A DNA stretch of 64,000 bases from an uncultured Albidovulum sp. (GTDB lineage Bacteria > Pseudomonadota > Alphaproteobacteria > Rhodobacterales > Rhodobacteraceae), in contig CAJYAD010000011.1 in the NCBI GenBank assembly GCA_913064775.1, forward strand, positions 62,001 to 126,000, written 5' to 3'. The translations under genes were made by a program, and so were the position numbers. Position 1 is the stretch's first letter. Each line of letters begins with the position of its first letter. Of this stretch, positions 50,540 to 59,140 are shown one piece after another. The notes below the pieces were generated by a model, which was not told where the DNA came from, made no database searches, and was given only the letters and a program-made list of their open reading frames with translations.

Positions 50540-52263
50540 AGGACCAGACGCGCGAGGTCTCCGCCGGTGGGGCGCTGTTTGGCAAGCTCAAGGCGCTGGG
50601 GGTGGACTACGTCTTTGCCAATTCCGGCACCGATTTCCCGCCAATCATCGAAGGGCTGATCGAGGCGCGCCACCGCGGGATGAAGCTGCCCACCGCGATC
50701 ACCGTCCCGCATGAACATGTGGCCGTCGGCATGGCGCATGGCTATGCCCAACTGACCGGCCGCGCCCAGGCGGTGATGCTGCACACCAATGTCGGGCTGG
50801 CGAATGGCGCGACCGGCGCGATCAACGCCGCCTGCGACCAGATCCCGATGCTGCTGATGTCGGGCCGCACCCCGGTGATGGAAGGCGGCCGTTTCGGCGC
50901 CCGCACCGTGCCGATCGGCTGGGGCCAGGAGATGCGCGACCAGACCGCGCTGGTGCGCGAGGCCTGCAAATGGGATTATGAGCTGCGCTTCCCCGAGCAA
51001 CTGCCCGAGATGCTGGACCGGGGCTGGGCGATCGCCTCTTCCACCCCCACCGGCCCGGTTTACATGAGCCTGCCGCGAGAGGTGCTGTGCGATCCCTGCC
51101 CGACCGACGCGATCGAGGCGCCGCCGCGCATGAAACCGGTGCGAACCGCCCCCGTCCCCGAGGCGCTGGAAGAGGCCGCCGCGCTGCTGGCCGGGGCCGA
51201 GCGGCCGCTGATCATCGCCCAGCGCGGCGCCGGATCCGAGGCCGCCTTCCAGGCGCTCGCCGGCTTCGTTCAGGATTGGGCGATCCCGCTGTCGCATTAC
51301 TGGGCCAATCAGATCGCGATCCCGATGTCCTCTCCCTGTCATGTGGAATGGATGCCCGAGGACCTTCTGCGCGACGCCGATGTGATCCTGGTGCTGAACG
51401 CGCTGGCGCCCTGGTGGCCCGACCGCGCCAGCCCCGCGCCCGGGGCGAAGGTGATCCATCTGGGCCCCGATCCGCTGTTCACCCGCTCGACCCCGATGCG
51501 CAACTTCCGCTCTGACGTCGCGCTGGCGGGCGAGACCGCGCCGACGATCCTGGCGCTGATCGCCGCGATGGAAGGCCGCCCACGCGACACGGCAGCGCTG
51601 GCCACGCGGCGCGACCGGATCGCGGCGCGCGCCGATGCCAACCGCGCCGCCGTCACCGCCGCCGCCGAACGCGGCGCGGGCGGGCCGATGACCAAGGAAT
51701 GGGTCAGCCTTTGCCTGGGCCGCGCGATCCGCGCCCAGGACCGCCCCGCCAGCGTGTTCCACGAATTGGGCGCGCCGCTGGCACCGCTGATGCTGGACGC
51801 CCATCAAAGCTATTTCCAAGAGCCCCATTCCGGCGGACTGGGCTGGGGCTTTCCGGCCGCGCTGGGCGCGCAGCTGGCCGATCCCGGGCGGCTGATCTTC
51901 GCGACCATGGGCGATGGCTCCTACATGTTCGCCAACCCCACCGTCTGCCATCAGGTGGCCGAGGCGCAGGGCCTGCCGGTGATCACGCTGGTGCTCAACA
52001 ACGAGGAATGGGGCGCCGTGCGCCATTCGGTCGAGGGCCTCTACAAGGGCGGCCGCGCGGCGCAGTCGAACGACGTGCCGCTGACCTCGCTGCGGCCCAG
52101 CCCGGATTTCACCAAGACCGCCGAAGCCAGCCGCGCCCATGCCGAGACGGTGACCGAGGGCCGCGATCTGCCCGCCGCGCTGGCGCGCGCGATCCGCGTG
52201 GCCACCGTGGAACGGCGGCAGGTTTTGTTGAACATAGCGATCGCGCGCGAGGGCGTTCATTGA
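50536..52263 (+). CDS. Thiamine diphosphate-dependent enzyme, acetolactate synthase-like
   Basis: 575 aa from the ATG at 50536. The catalytic Glu lies in PHEHVAVGMAHGYAQLTG. The C-terminal ThDP/Mg motif begins GDGSYMFANPTVCHQVAEAQ and ends in VLNN, the standard GDG-NN pattern. The frame is open upstream but not family-like. Overall it resembles acetolactate synthase-type enzymes without a regulatory subunit, such as benzoylformate decarboxylase, sulfoacetaldehyde acetyltransferase or glyoxylate carboligase relatives. Its substrate is unknown. It precedes the TRAP genes with a 45-base gap, so it probably acts on the imported compound or its product. Confidence 0.87.
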   Translation: MKDQTREVSAGGALFGKLKALGVDYVFANSGTDFPPIIEGLIEARHRGMKLPTAITVPHEHVAVGMAHGYAQLTGRAQAVMLHTNVGLANGATGAINAACDQIPMLLMSGRTPVMEGGRFGARTVPIGWGQEMRDQTALVREACKWDYELRFPEQLPEMLDRGWAIASSTPTGPVYMSLPREVLCDPCPTDAIEAPPRMKPVRTAPVPEALEEAAALLAGAERPLIIAQRGAGSEAAFQALAGFVQDWAIPLSHYWANQIAIPMSSPCHVEWMPEDLLRDADVILVLNALAPWWPDRASPAPGAKVIHLGPDPLFTRSTPMRNFRSDVALAGETAPTILALIAAMEGRPRDTAALATRRDRIAARADANRAAVTAAAERGAGGPMTKEWVSLCLGRAIRAQDRPASVFHELGAPLAPLMLDAHQSYFQEPHSGGLGWGFPAALGAQLADPGRLIFATMGDGSYMFANPTVCHQVAEAQGLPVITLVLNNEEWGAVRHSVEGLYKGGRAAQSNDVPLTSLRPSPDFTKTAEASRAHAETVTEGRDLPAALARAIRVATVERRQVLLNIAIAREGVH

Positions 52264-52308
52264 ATTACTAGGACCGTCAAGATCCAGCAAGGAGGAGGAG
52301 GAGACCCC

Positions 52309-53343
52309 ATGCAAAGAAGAGCTTTCCTGACATTGACCGGCGCCACGTTGGCTGCACCGCTGATCCTGCGCAAGGCCCATGCGGGCGACGCCGAGGTGAC
52401 GCTGAAACTGCATCATTTCCTTGGGCCGAAGTCACCGGCCCAGGTCAACATGCTGGAGCCCTGGTCCAAGCGGATCGAGGAAGACAGCAAGGGCCGGATC
52501 AAGATCGAGATCTACCCGTCGATGAGCCTGGGCGGCTCTCCCCCGCAGCTGTTCCGGCAGGTTGCGACCGGCGTGGTCGATATCATCTGGGCGGTGAACG
52601 GCTATACCCCGGGCCTGTTCCCGCATTGCGAAGTGTTTGAGCTGCCGACCGTGTTCACCAACAACATCGCCGCGACCAATCTGGCGATGCGGGCAATGTA
52701 CAAGGATTACATCTCGAAGGATTACGGCGCGGTCCATCTGCTGTTCAACCACGTCCATGCCGGTCAGGCGATCCAGATGGCGCGCAAGCCTGTGCATTCG
52801 ATTGCCGACACCAAGGGCATGCGCCTGCGGGTGCCGGGCCCGACCGGTGTCGATGTGGTCAGGGCGATGGGCGCGACCCCGGTTTCGATGCCGGTGCCGG
52901 ACCTGCCGCAGGCGCTGTCCACCAACGTCGTCGACGGCGCGCTGATCCCGTGGGAGATCATCCCCGCGCTGCAGCTTCAGGACGTGACCAAATACCAGAT
53001 CGAGGGGCCGGACATGAACCGTTTCGGCACCACGACCTTCCAGGTTTCGATGAACAAGAAGCGCTGGGAAGGCCTGCCCGAGGATCTGCAGGAGGTCTTC
53101 AACAAGAACTGCGATGACGACTGGCTGCGCGAAGTTGGCAAGATCTGGCGTGACGACGACAACCACGGCATCGAAGTCGCGGTGAAGCACGGCAACGAGC
53201 ATATCGTGCTGACCCAGGCGGAAATGGACGGCTTCAACAAGGCGCTGGCGCCGGTGGTCGACAAATGGGCCGGGGCGCACAAGTCGATCGACGGGGCGAC
53301 CCTGGTCGATGTCGCCCGCAAGACGATCGGAAAATACGCGTGA
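52309..53343 (+). CDS. TRAP transporter substrate-binding protein (DctP type)
   Basis: 344 aa with a very strong SD (aaggaggaggaggag). The signal is Tat/Sec-like (MQRRAFLTLTGATLAAPLIL, then RKAHA). Family blocks are clear: SKGRIKIEIYPSMSLGGSPP, RLRVPGPTGVDVVRAMGATP and the C-terminal helix segment. TRAP binding proteins carry carboxylate-containing ligands. Proximity to the convergent four-carbon sugar acid pathway suggests threonate or erythronate, but this is inference. Confidence 0.92.
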   Translation: MQRRAFLTLTGATLAAPLILRKAHAGDAEVTLKLHHFLGPKSPAQVNMLEPWSKRIEEDSKGRIKIEIYPSMSLGGSPPQLFRQVATGVVDIIWAVNGYTPGLFPHCEVFELPTVFTNNIAATNLAMRAMYKDYISKDYGAVHLLFNHVHAGQAIQMARKPVHSIADTKGMRLRVPGPTGVDVVRAMGATPVSMPVPDLPQALSTNVVDGALIPWEIIPALQLQDVTKYQIEGPDMNRFGTTTFQVSMNKKRWEGLPEDLQEVFNKNCDDDWLREVGKIWRDDDNHGIEVAVKHGNEHIVLTQAEMDGFNKALAPVVDKWAGAHKSIDGATLVDVARKTIGKYA

Positions 53344-53924
53344 ACGGCCCAAACCATCAGGCGCCGGGGTCTTCCCCCGGCGCCACCGCCCCGTTGGCGG
53401 CGCGCTGTGCGCGCGGGGCGGCCTTCCTGATCCGCTGGTGGGCGGTTCTGGGCGGGCTGATCGTCTGTGGCCTGGCGGTGATGACCGCCTATAGCGCGAC
53501 GATGCAGGTGCTGTTCAGGACGCCCTTCTCCGCCTCTTACGAATTGACCAAACTGTTCATCGGGGTCGCGATCTTCGCCTTCCTGCCCTATTGCCAGCTG
53601 ACCGGCGCGAATGTCACCGTCGACATCTTCACCGAATCCCTGAGCGCCCGCAAAAAGGCCTGGATGAGCATCCTTTCCGCCGCCCTTGCGATCGCCTTCT
53701 CAGGCCTGCTCTTGCGCCAGATGTCCTTCGGCTTTCAGGATTATATCAGCTTTCCCGAAGTCACCCCGATCCTGCAGATCCCGCTGTGGACCGCCTTTCC
53801 GCCGATCCTGGTCTCGCTGGCGCTTCTGCTGGCCGCCTCGGTGATCACGCTGACCGACGCGCTGCGGATCGCGCGCGGCAAGCCGCCGTTCATCGACACC
53901 CTCACCGAACACGTCAGCGAGTGA
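53340..53924 (+). CDS. TRAP transporter small permease (DctQ type)
   Basis: 194 aa from a GTG at 53340 that overlaps the DctP stop (GTGA). Four hydrophobic segments are visible (for example WWAVLGGLIVCGLAVMTAYS and AFPPILVSLALLLAASVITL). SASYELTKLFIGVAIFAFLP is the DctQ block between the first and second helices. It bridges the binding protein and the large permease. The N-terminal 30 residues are Pro/Ala-rich and may be cytoplasmic. Confidence 0.9.
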   Translation: MNGPNHQAPGSSPGATAPLAARCARGAAFLIRWWAVLGGLIVCGLAVMTAYSATMQVLFRTPFSASYELTKLFIGVAIFAFLPYCQLTGANVTVDIFTESLSARKKAWMSILSAALAIAFSGLLLRQMSFGFQDYISFPEVTPILQIPLWTAFPPILVSLALLLAASVITLTDALRIARGKPPFIDTLTEHVSE

Positions 53925-53929
53925 TACCA

Positions 53930-55261
53930 ATGGATAGTTTCACGCTTGGCCTGGTCGGGCTGGCCGTCATGATCGGGCTGATCGTCGTGCGCGTGCCGGT
54001 GGCCTACACGATGATCCTTGTCGGCATCTTCGGCACGATGATCACCTCGGGGCCTGCGGTGCTGCTAAGCCAGCTGCACGATCTGGCCTTCTCGCAATTC
54101 TCCAGCTACGACCTCAGCGTCCTGCCGATGTTCATCCTGATGGGCGGGCTGGCGTCACGCTCGGGGTTGTCGCAGGATCTGTTTCGCGCCGGCAACGCCG
54201 TGCTCGGCCGCTTCAAGGGCGGCGTGGCGATGGCCGCGATCGCCGCCTGCGCGGGGTTCGGGGCACTGTCGGGCTCGTCCACCGCGACCGCCTCGACCAT
54301 GGCGCGGGTCGCACTGCCGGAGCTCAGGCGCTACAAGTTCTCGCCCGCGCTGGCGACCGGCGCGATCGCCGCGGGCGGCACGCTGGGCATCCTGATCCCG
54401 CCCTCGGTGGTGCTGATCGTCTATGCGGTGATCGTCGAGGCCAATATCGTCACGATGTTCGCAGCCGCGCTGATCCCCGGCCTCCTGGCGACGCTGTTCT
54501 TCATGCTGGCGATTGCGGTCTATGTCCGCCTTGTGCCCGGCTCGGGCCCCGAGGGGCGCGCCGTCTCGCGCCAGGAATTCCTGGCCGCGATGCTGGGCGT
54601 GATGCCGGTCGTGGTGATCTTCGGCGTGGTGATCGGCGGCATCTATGCCGGGATCTACAACCCCACGCCCGCCGCGGGGATCGGCGTCTTCCTGGTCGCG
54701 CTCTTCGGTCTGACGACCCGGCGGATGCATCTGCGCGACGTGCTGCAGGCGATCCTCGAGACCGCGCGCACCAGCGGCATGATCTTCCTGATCCTGCTGG
54801 GCGCGGAACTTCTGAAGATCTTCATGGCCCGCGCGGGCGTGCCCCAGGCGGCCGCCCATGCGCTGCAGACCAGCGGCCTGCCGCCCTATGCGATTCTGGC
54901 GATGATCATCGTGATCTTCCTGATCTTCGGCTGCCTGATGGACAGCCTGTCGATGGTGATCCTGGCGATCCCGTTCTTCTGGCCGGTGGTGCTGGGCCTC
55001 GACTTCGGCCTTGGCCCGCAAGAGCTGAAGGTCTGGTTCGGGATCATCATCCTCGTGGTGGTGGAGCTGGGGCTGATCACGCCACCCGTGGGCTTGAACG
55101 TCTTCATCATCAACGCGCTCGCCCCCGACGTGCCGATGCGCCAGACCTTCGCCGGCGTGCTGCCCTTCCTGGCCGCCGAGGCGATCCGGATCACGCTTCT
55201 GGTGCTGTTCCCGATCCTCAGCCTCGGGTTGCCACGGCTGCTGTCTGGCGGAACTTTCTGA
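53930..55261 (+). CDS. TRAP transporter large permease (DctM type)
   Basis: 443 aa from the ATG at 53930, five bases after the DctQ stop. It has about twelve hydrophobic segments. GALSGSSTATASTMARVALP and GGTLGILIPPSVVLIVYAVI are the conserved DctM motifs, and LGLITPPVGLNVFIINALAP lies near the C-terminus. It is the sodium-driven translocation subunit. It ends convergent with the dehydrogenase gene at 55364. Confidence 0.94.
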   Translation: MDSFTLGLVGLAVMIGLIVVRVPVAYTMILVGIFGTMITSGPAVLLSQLHDLAFSQFSSYDLSVLPMFILMGGLASRSGLSQDLFRAGNAVLGRFKGGVAMAAIAACAGFGALSGSSTATASTMARVALPELRRYKFSPALATGAIAAGGTLGILIPPSVVLIVYAVIVEANIVTMFAAALIPGLLATLFFMLAIAVYVRLVPGSGPEGRAVSRQEFLAAMLGVMPVVVIFGVVIGGIYAGIYNPTPAAGIGVFLVALFGLTTRRMHLRDVLQAILETARTSGMIFLILLGAELLKIFMARAGVPQAAAHALQTSGLPPYAILAMIIVIFLIFGCLMDSLSMVILAIPFFWPVVLGLDFGLGPQELKVWFGIIILVVVELGLITPPVGLNVFIINALAPDVPMRQTFAGVLPFLAAEAIRITLLVLFPILSLGLPRLLSGGTF

Positions 55262-55363
55262 CCCCCCGCTGATCGCAAAGCCCCCGCGGCGCGCCGCCAC
55301 CGCCCCCAGCACCCGAAGGCCGGCGGCGGCCACCTAGGTTCCGATGCCGTCGCGGCGCGGCGG

Positions 55364-56266
55364 CTATTTCACCCCGTTCGCGCGGCCCACGAAATCGGTC
55401 AGGTGGGGGACGTAATCCTCGGGCCCGCTGCGCCCCGAGGCGACGGCGGCGGCGTAGGAATTCTTGATCGCGCTGGACAATGAGGAAACACAGCCACCGG
55501 CATTCGCCATCGCCTCGACATAGCGCATGTCCTTGTAGGCGTTGGTCAGGGTGAACTTGTGCGCGTCGCGGTTGCCTTCCAGCGCATAGCCCATGAAGGT
55601 CTGGTAGAAGCCGCAATCCATCCGGCCGCCGCGGATCACGCTGTCGAACTGCTCGACCGAAAGGCCGGATTTCTGCGCGATTGCCAGCGCCTCGGCATAC
55701 AGCGCGCCGTAGCCCAGCGACAGGAAGTTGTTGATCAGCTTCATGCGGTGGCCGTCACCGACGCCGCCGATATGGACCGTGCGCTGGGTCCAGCACTCGA
55801 ACACCGGCTTCAGCCGCGCGAAGGTCTCGTCGGTCGCGCCGACCATGGCCTGAAGTTGCCCGGTCTCGGCCTGAGCGGGCGTGCCGCCAAGCGGCGCGTC
55901 GCACAGCGCCACCCCCTTGGCCGCCAGCCGTTCAGCCAGCGCGACCGTGACCACCGGATCCGAGGTCGAGCAATCGACAATCACCGTGCCGGCGGCAAGC
56001 GCCGGCTCCATCTCTGTCACCACCGATTGCACGACATTCGCATCGGTCAGGCACAGGAACACCACCGACGAGCCCGCCGCGAGATCGGCAAGCGAGCCCG
56101 CCTCGGTCGCGCCGCGACCCACCAGGTCCTCGACCGGCGCGCGGTTGCGGTGGCCGATCACCGTCAGCGGATAGCCCGCGTCCAGAAGGTTCGCGGCGAT
56201 CCCGTGGCCCATCAGACCGACTCCGACAAATCCGATGGTTTCCGTCTTCGTGCTTTCTGCTGTCAT
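55364..56266 (-). CDS. NAD(P)-dependent beta-hydroxyacid dehydrogenase (3-HIBADH family, LtnD-like role)
   Basis: 300 aa. The Rossmann motif is IGFVGVGLMGHGIAANLLDA. DAPLGGTPAQAETGQLQAMV is the substrate-binding DxxxGG block, and the catalytic Lys is in GHRMKLINNFLSLG. The beta-hydroxyacid dehydrogenase family includes L-threonate dehydrogenase (LtnD/YgbJ) and 3-hydroxyisobutyrate dehydrogenase. It is the last gene after otnK-otnC-otnI, so oxidation of a four-carbon sugar acid to the 2-oxo acid used by OtnI is likely. It lacks the AGNSWMFENR segment typical of YgbJ, so it is not that exact orthologue; a separate YgbJ-like relic lies at 59225. Confidence 0.87.
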   Translation of the reverse strand: MTAESTKTETIGFVGVGLMGHGIAANLLDAGYPLTVIGHRNRAPVEDLVGRGATEAGSLADLAAGSSVVFLCLTDANVVQSVVTEMEPALAAGTVIVDCSTSDPVVTVALAERLAAKGVALCDAPLGGTPAQAETGQLQAMVGATDETFARLKPVFECWTQRTVHIGGVGDGHRMKLINNFLSLGYGALYAEALAIAQKSGLSVEQFDSVIRGGRMDCGFYQTFMGYALEGNRDAHKFTLTNAYKDMRYVEAMANAGGCVSSLSSAIKNSYAAAVASGRSGPEDYVPHLTDFVGRANGVK

Positions 56267-56370
56267 CGTCTTGCTCCTTCAGTCGGGGAAACTCGCGCGG
56301 GATGCGCGCTGGGGATTTTGCCGCTGGACGCCCGCAATGGCAGATGCTGCCGCGCGTCGGGCGGCGGCGC

Positions 56371-57147
56371 TCATGTCCGCGCCCCGGCCAGCGCGTCGCG
56401 CCAGCCAAGGCCGGCCTCGACCGTGCCGGCGGGGCGGTATTCGCAGCCGAACGCGCCGTGGTAGCCCGCCGCGACGATCGCCGGCAGCAGCTGCGCATAA
56501 TCAACTACCGCGCCCGGCCCGATCTGGGGTTCGGCGCGGGTGGGGACCGAGGCGATCTGCACATGGCCCACATCCGCCGCGCTTTCGCGAAAGCGCGCGG
56601 CGACATCGCCGTGTTCGGTCTCGATATGGTAGCAGTCGAACATGATCTTCAGGCGCGGGTGGTCGATCTCTCGCAGGATCCGGCGGGCCTGGTCTAGGCT
56701 GTTCAGGAAATAACCCGGAATGGCGGCGCGGCAGATCGGCTCGATCAGGATCACGCGGTCACTGGCGTCAAGCGCATGGCGCAGCGCGCGCTTGTAGGCG
56801 GCCTCGGCCCCGGGCCCCTCGGTTCGGCCTGCCAGCACATGCACGGCCCCCGCGCCCACCGACGCCGCGCAGCGCAGCGCGGCGTCGATGTCACGCCAGG
56901 CTTCGGCCGCGCGCGCGGGGTCGGCGGCGCAGCCCGCAGTGTCGCCCATCCGCACGTTCAGCCCCAGAACCGGCAACCCGCAGGCGGCCAGCACCTCGGC
57001 CAGTTCCGCCGGATCCTCGGCCTGCGCCTCGTCATGGAATTCGAGCGCCTCGAAGCCCGCGGCCGCCGCCGCCCGCAGCCGGTTCAGGAACGGGCGGTCC
57101 TTCCACAGAAAGCCGGTGTTGGCCGAAAACCTGTATCGCTGGCTCAT
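56371..57147 (-). CDS. otnI: 2-oxo-tetronate isomerase (OtnI/YgbM, hydroxypyruvate isomerase family)
   Basis: 258 aa from the ATG at 57147, which overlaps the otnC stop (ATGA) and has GGTGGA 6 bases upstream; the ATG at 57153 is an alternative. It is a TIM-barrel sugar isomerase of the AP endonuclease-2-like fold: FSANTGFLWKDRPFLNRLRA at the N-terminus, then IEPICRAAIPGYFLNSLDQA and MFDCYHIETEHGD with metal-binding residues. In the Otn pathway it isomerises 2-oxo-tetronate to 3-oxo-tetronate. It could also act as hydroxypyruvate isomerase, but the operon context favours OtnI. Confidence 0.9.
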   Translation of the reverse strand: MSQRYRFSANTGFLWKDRPFLNRLRAAAAAGFEALEFHDEAQAEDPAELAEVLAACGLPVLGLNVRMGDTAGCAADPARAAEAWRDIDAALRCAASVGAGAVHVLAGRTEGPGAEAAYKRALRHALDASDRVILIEPICRAAIPGYFLNSLDQARRILREIDHPRLKIMFDCYHIETEHGDVAARFRESAADVGHVQIASVPTRAEPQIGPGAVVDYAQLLPAIVAAGYHGAFGCEYRPAGTVEAGLGWRDALAGART

Positions 57148-57791
57148 TCCCATTCCACCCCGAACCGCTCGACGATCTCGGCCACCTGATCGGCCGACAG
57201 AAGCCGCGGCGACAGCCTGCGCGTCAGCAGCGCCAGCTTCGCCGTCTCTTCCAGTTCCTCGACCGCATAGGTCGCGGCCTCCAGCGTCTTGCCCGCGACG
57301 ACCGGCCCGTGGTTCGCCAGCAAGACCGCCGCGCGCCGACCGGCAAGGCCACGGATCGCCTCGCCCATCGCCGGATCGCCCGGCAGGTAGACCGGCAGCA
57401 ATTGCACCTTGCCCAGCCGCATCACCGCATAGGGCGTCAGCGGCGGCAGGACGTTGTCGGGATCGATTCCGGGCAGCATCGACAGCGCCACCGAATGGGT
57501 GGAGTGCAGATGCACCACCGCGCCCGCGCTCTGCCGGGTCTCGTAGAAGGCGGCGTGCAGCGGCATCTCCTTGGTCGGCGCGTCGCCCGCGACCAGCCGG
57601 CCCGAGGCGTCGAACCGGCTAAGCCGCGCCGGGTCGAGCGTGCCGAAGGAGCCGCCCGTCGGGGTGACCAGCAGGCCGCCATCGGGAAGCCGGACCGAGA
57701 TGTTGCCCGAAGCGCCGCCGGTCAGCCCGCGCTCAAACAGCGACCGGGCGGTGCGGCAGATCTCTTCGCGCAGTCGTGTGGTCTCGGTCAT
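57144..57791 (-). CDS. otnC: 3-oxo-tetronate 4-phosphate decarboxylase (OtnC, class II aldolase family)
   Basis: 215 aa from the ATG at 57791, overlapping the otnK stop by 4 bases. It is a class II aldolase/adducin fold. GGASGNISVRLPDGGLLVTP is the phosphate-binding block, PTKEMPLHAAFYE carries the catalytic Glu, and VHLHSTHSVALS plus LLANHGPVVAG give the three metal-binding histidines. OtnC converts 3-oxo-tetronate 4-phosphate to dihydroxyacetone phosphate and CO2. The order otnK-otnC-otnI matches the known pathway operons. Confidence 0.93.
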   Translation of the reverse strand: MTETTRLREEICRTARSLFERGLTGGASGNISVRLPDGGLLVTPTGGSFGTLDPARLSRFDASGRLVAGDAPTKEMPLHAAFYETRQSAGAVVHLHSTHSVALSMLPGIDPDNVLPPLTPYAVMRLGKVQLLPVYLPGDPAMGEAIRGLAGRRAAVLLANHGPVVAGKTLEAATYAVEELEETAKLALLTRRLSPRLLSADQVAEIVERFGVEWE

Positions 57792-59140
57792 CGCGCGCCC
57801 CTCCGATCCGTTCCCTGCCCAGCCAGCACGGCTGCGGCCTCGGCGAAAAAGTCCGGCCCGCCGAAATTGCCAGATTTCAGGGCCAGCACAAGGTCGCTTC
57901 CCTGCACCGACAGGGCCGGAACGCCGGCGGCGATGCGCGGCCCGATCGCCAGCGCGTCGGCGCCCAGCCCCCCGATCACCGCGCCCGAGGTCTCTCCCCC
58001 CGCCGAGATCAGCCGCCGGATGCCCGCATCGACCAGCAGCCGGGCCAGACGGCGAAAGAAGTCCTCGACCACCTCGGCGGAGGCCGCGGTGCCGAAACGG
58101 GCCTGATTGGCGCGCACCACCTGCGGATCGTCCGAGCTGTAGACCAGCGGCAGGCCGCTTTGCGCCAGGACCCAGTCCCGCGCCGCCTCTGGCGTCTCGC
58201 GGCCCGTGATCACCTCCTCGACGAATATCTTGCGCGCGGGTTCGCCGCGCTCCAGATGGGTCGCGATCTGGCGCCGCGTCGCCTCGGAACAAGAGCCGGA
58301 CAGCACCGCCGCCGGCCCTTCAAGGCCCGTCCAGGGCGCGGCCTGGGTGCCGCGTCCGCCATAGAGGTCGGGAATGGCCAGCGCGATGCCCGACCCGCCC
58401 GAAAGCAGCGCAAAGCCCTCTGCCGCGCGCCCGAGGCGGCGAAGGTCCTCATCCTCGACCGCGTCGCAGACGACGATCTGGCGACCGGCGCGCGCCTCGG
58501 CCAGAAGGCCCGCGCGCGCGTAGCCGCGCACCTGCGCAAGCGGCAGATGCCCGATCGGCCGCCGGGTCTGCAGGCCCAGCCAGCGCCGGATGTCGGGATC
58601 GGTCATCGGCGTGATCGGATGGTCGCGCATGCCGGTTTCCGACAGCAGCCGGTCGCCGACGAAAAGATGCCCCTGATAGATCGTCCGGCCCGCCGCGGGA
58701 AACGCCGGGCAGACGATGACCGGATCGCGCGTGCCGCTTTCCTCGATCAGCGCGTCAAGCACCGGGCCGATGTTGCCTTCAGGCGTGGAATCGAAGGTCG
58801 AGCAGTATTTGAACATGATCTGGGCGCAGCCCTGGGCCTTCAGCCAGCGATAGGCCTGAAGCGAGTCGCGCACCGCCTCGGCCACCGGGGCCGAGCGGCT
58901 CTTGAGTGAGATCAACCCCGCCTCGACCGCCTCAGGGGCGGGCCGGTCGGGGGTACCGACGAACTGCACCGCCTCCATACCACCCTCGGCCCCCATCCCG
59001 CCTTCGGCCCCCATCCCGCCTTCGGCCCCCATCCCGCCTTCGGCCCCCGTTCTGCCCTCGGCCCCCGTCCCGCCCCCGGCCAGCGTCAGGCCAAGGTCGG
59101 TGGTTCCGGTAAAATCGTCACAGATGGCGCCGAACTTCAT
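57788..59140 (-). CDS. otnK: 3-oxo-tetronate kinase (OtnK, DUF1537/four-carbon acid sugar kinase)
   Basis: 450 aa from the ATG at 59140 (gggagaaggcagc upstream). It phosphorylates 3-oxo-tetronate at O4. GAICDDFTGTTDLG is the N-terminal DDFTG motif, FKYCSTFDSTPEGNIGPVLD is the substrate-binding block, and ISAGGETSGAVIGGLGADAL is the C-terminal nucleotide-binding part. A 30-residue insert of (GAEGGM)n sits between LAGG and EAVQFVGTP, just after the first helix, where the family normally has only a few residues. It comes from an 18-base tandem repeat. The gene is otherwise full length and the key motifs are intact. Confidence 0.93.
   Translation of the reverse strand: MKFGAICDDFTGTTDLGLTLAGGGTGAEGRTGAEGGMGAEGGMGAEGGMGAEGGMEAVQFVGTPDRPAPEAVEAGLISLKSRSAPVAEAVRDSLQAYRWLKAQGCAQIMFKYCSTFDSTPEGNIGPVLDALIEESGTRDPVIVCPAFPAAGRTIYQGHLFVGDRLLSETGMRDHPITPMTDPDIRRWLGLQTRRPIGHLPLAQVRGYARAGLLAEARAGRQIVVCDAVEDEDLRRLGRAAEGFALLSGGSGIALAIPDLYGGRGTQAAPWTGLEGPAAVLSGSCSEATRRQIATHLERGEPARKIFVEEVITGRETPEAARDWVLAQSGLPLVYSSDDPQVVRANQARFGTAASAEVVEDFFRRLARLLVDAGIRRLISAGGETSGAVIGGLGADALAIGPRIAAGVPALSVQGSDLVLALKSGNFGGPDFFAEAAAVLAGQGTDRRGAR
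58976..59065 (-). repeat. Five 18-base tandem units inside otnK encoding GAEGGM repeats
   Basis: Three central units (58994-59047) are identical (catcccgccttcggcccc on the plus strand), flanked by one variant on each side. The near identity shows recent expansion. Because the unit is six codons, changes in copy number preserve the frame. Confidence 0.85.

Noticed and set aside
58976-59065. Regular repeats considered as a CRISPR array
   Set aside because: The units are 18 bases without unique spacers and lie in frame inside otnK.
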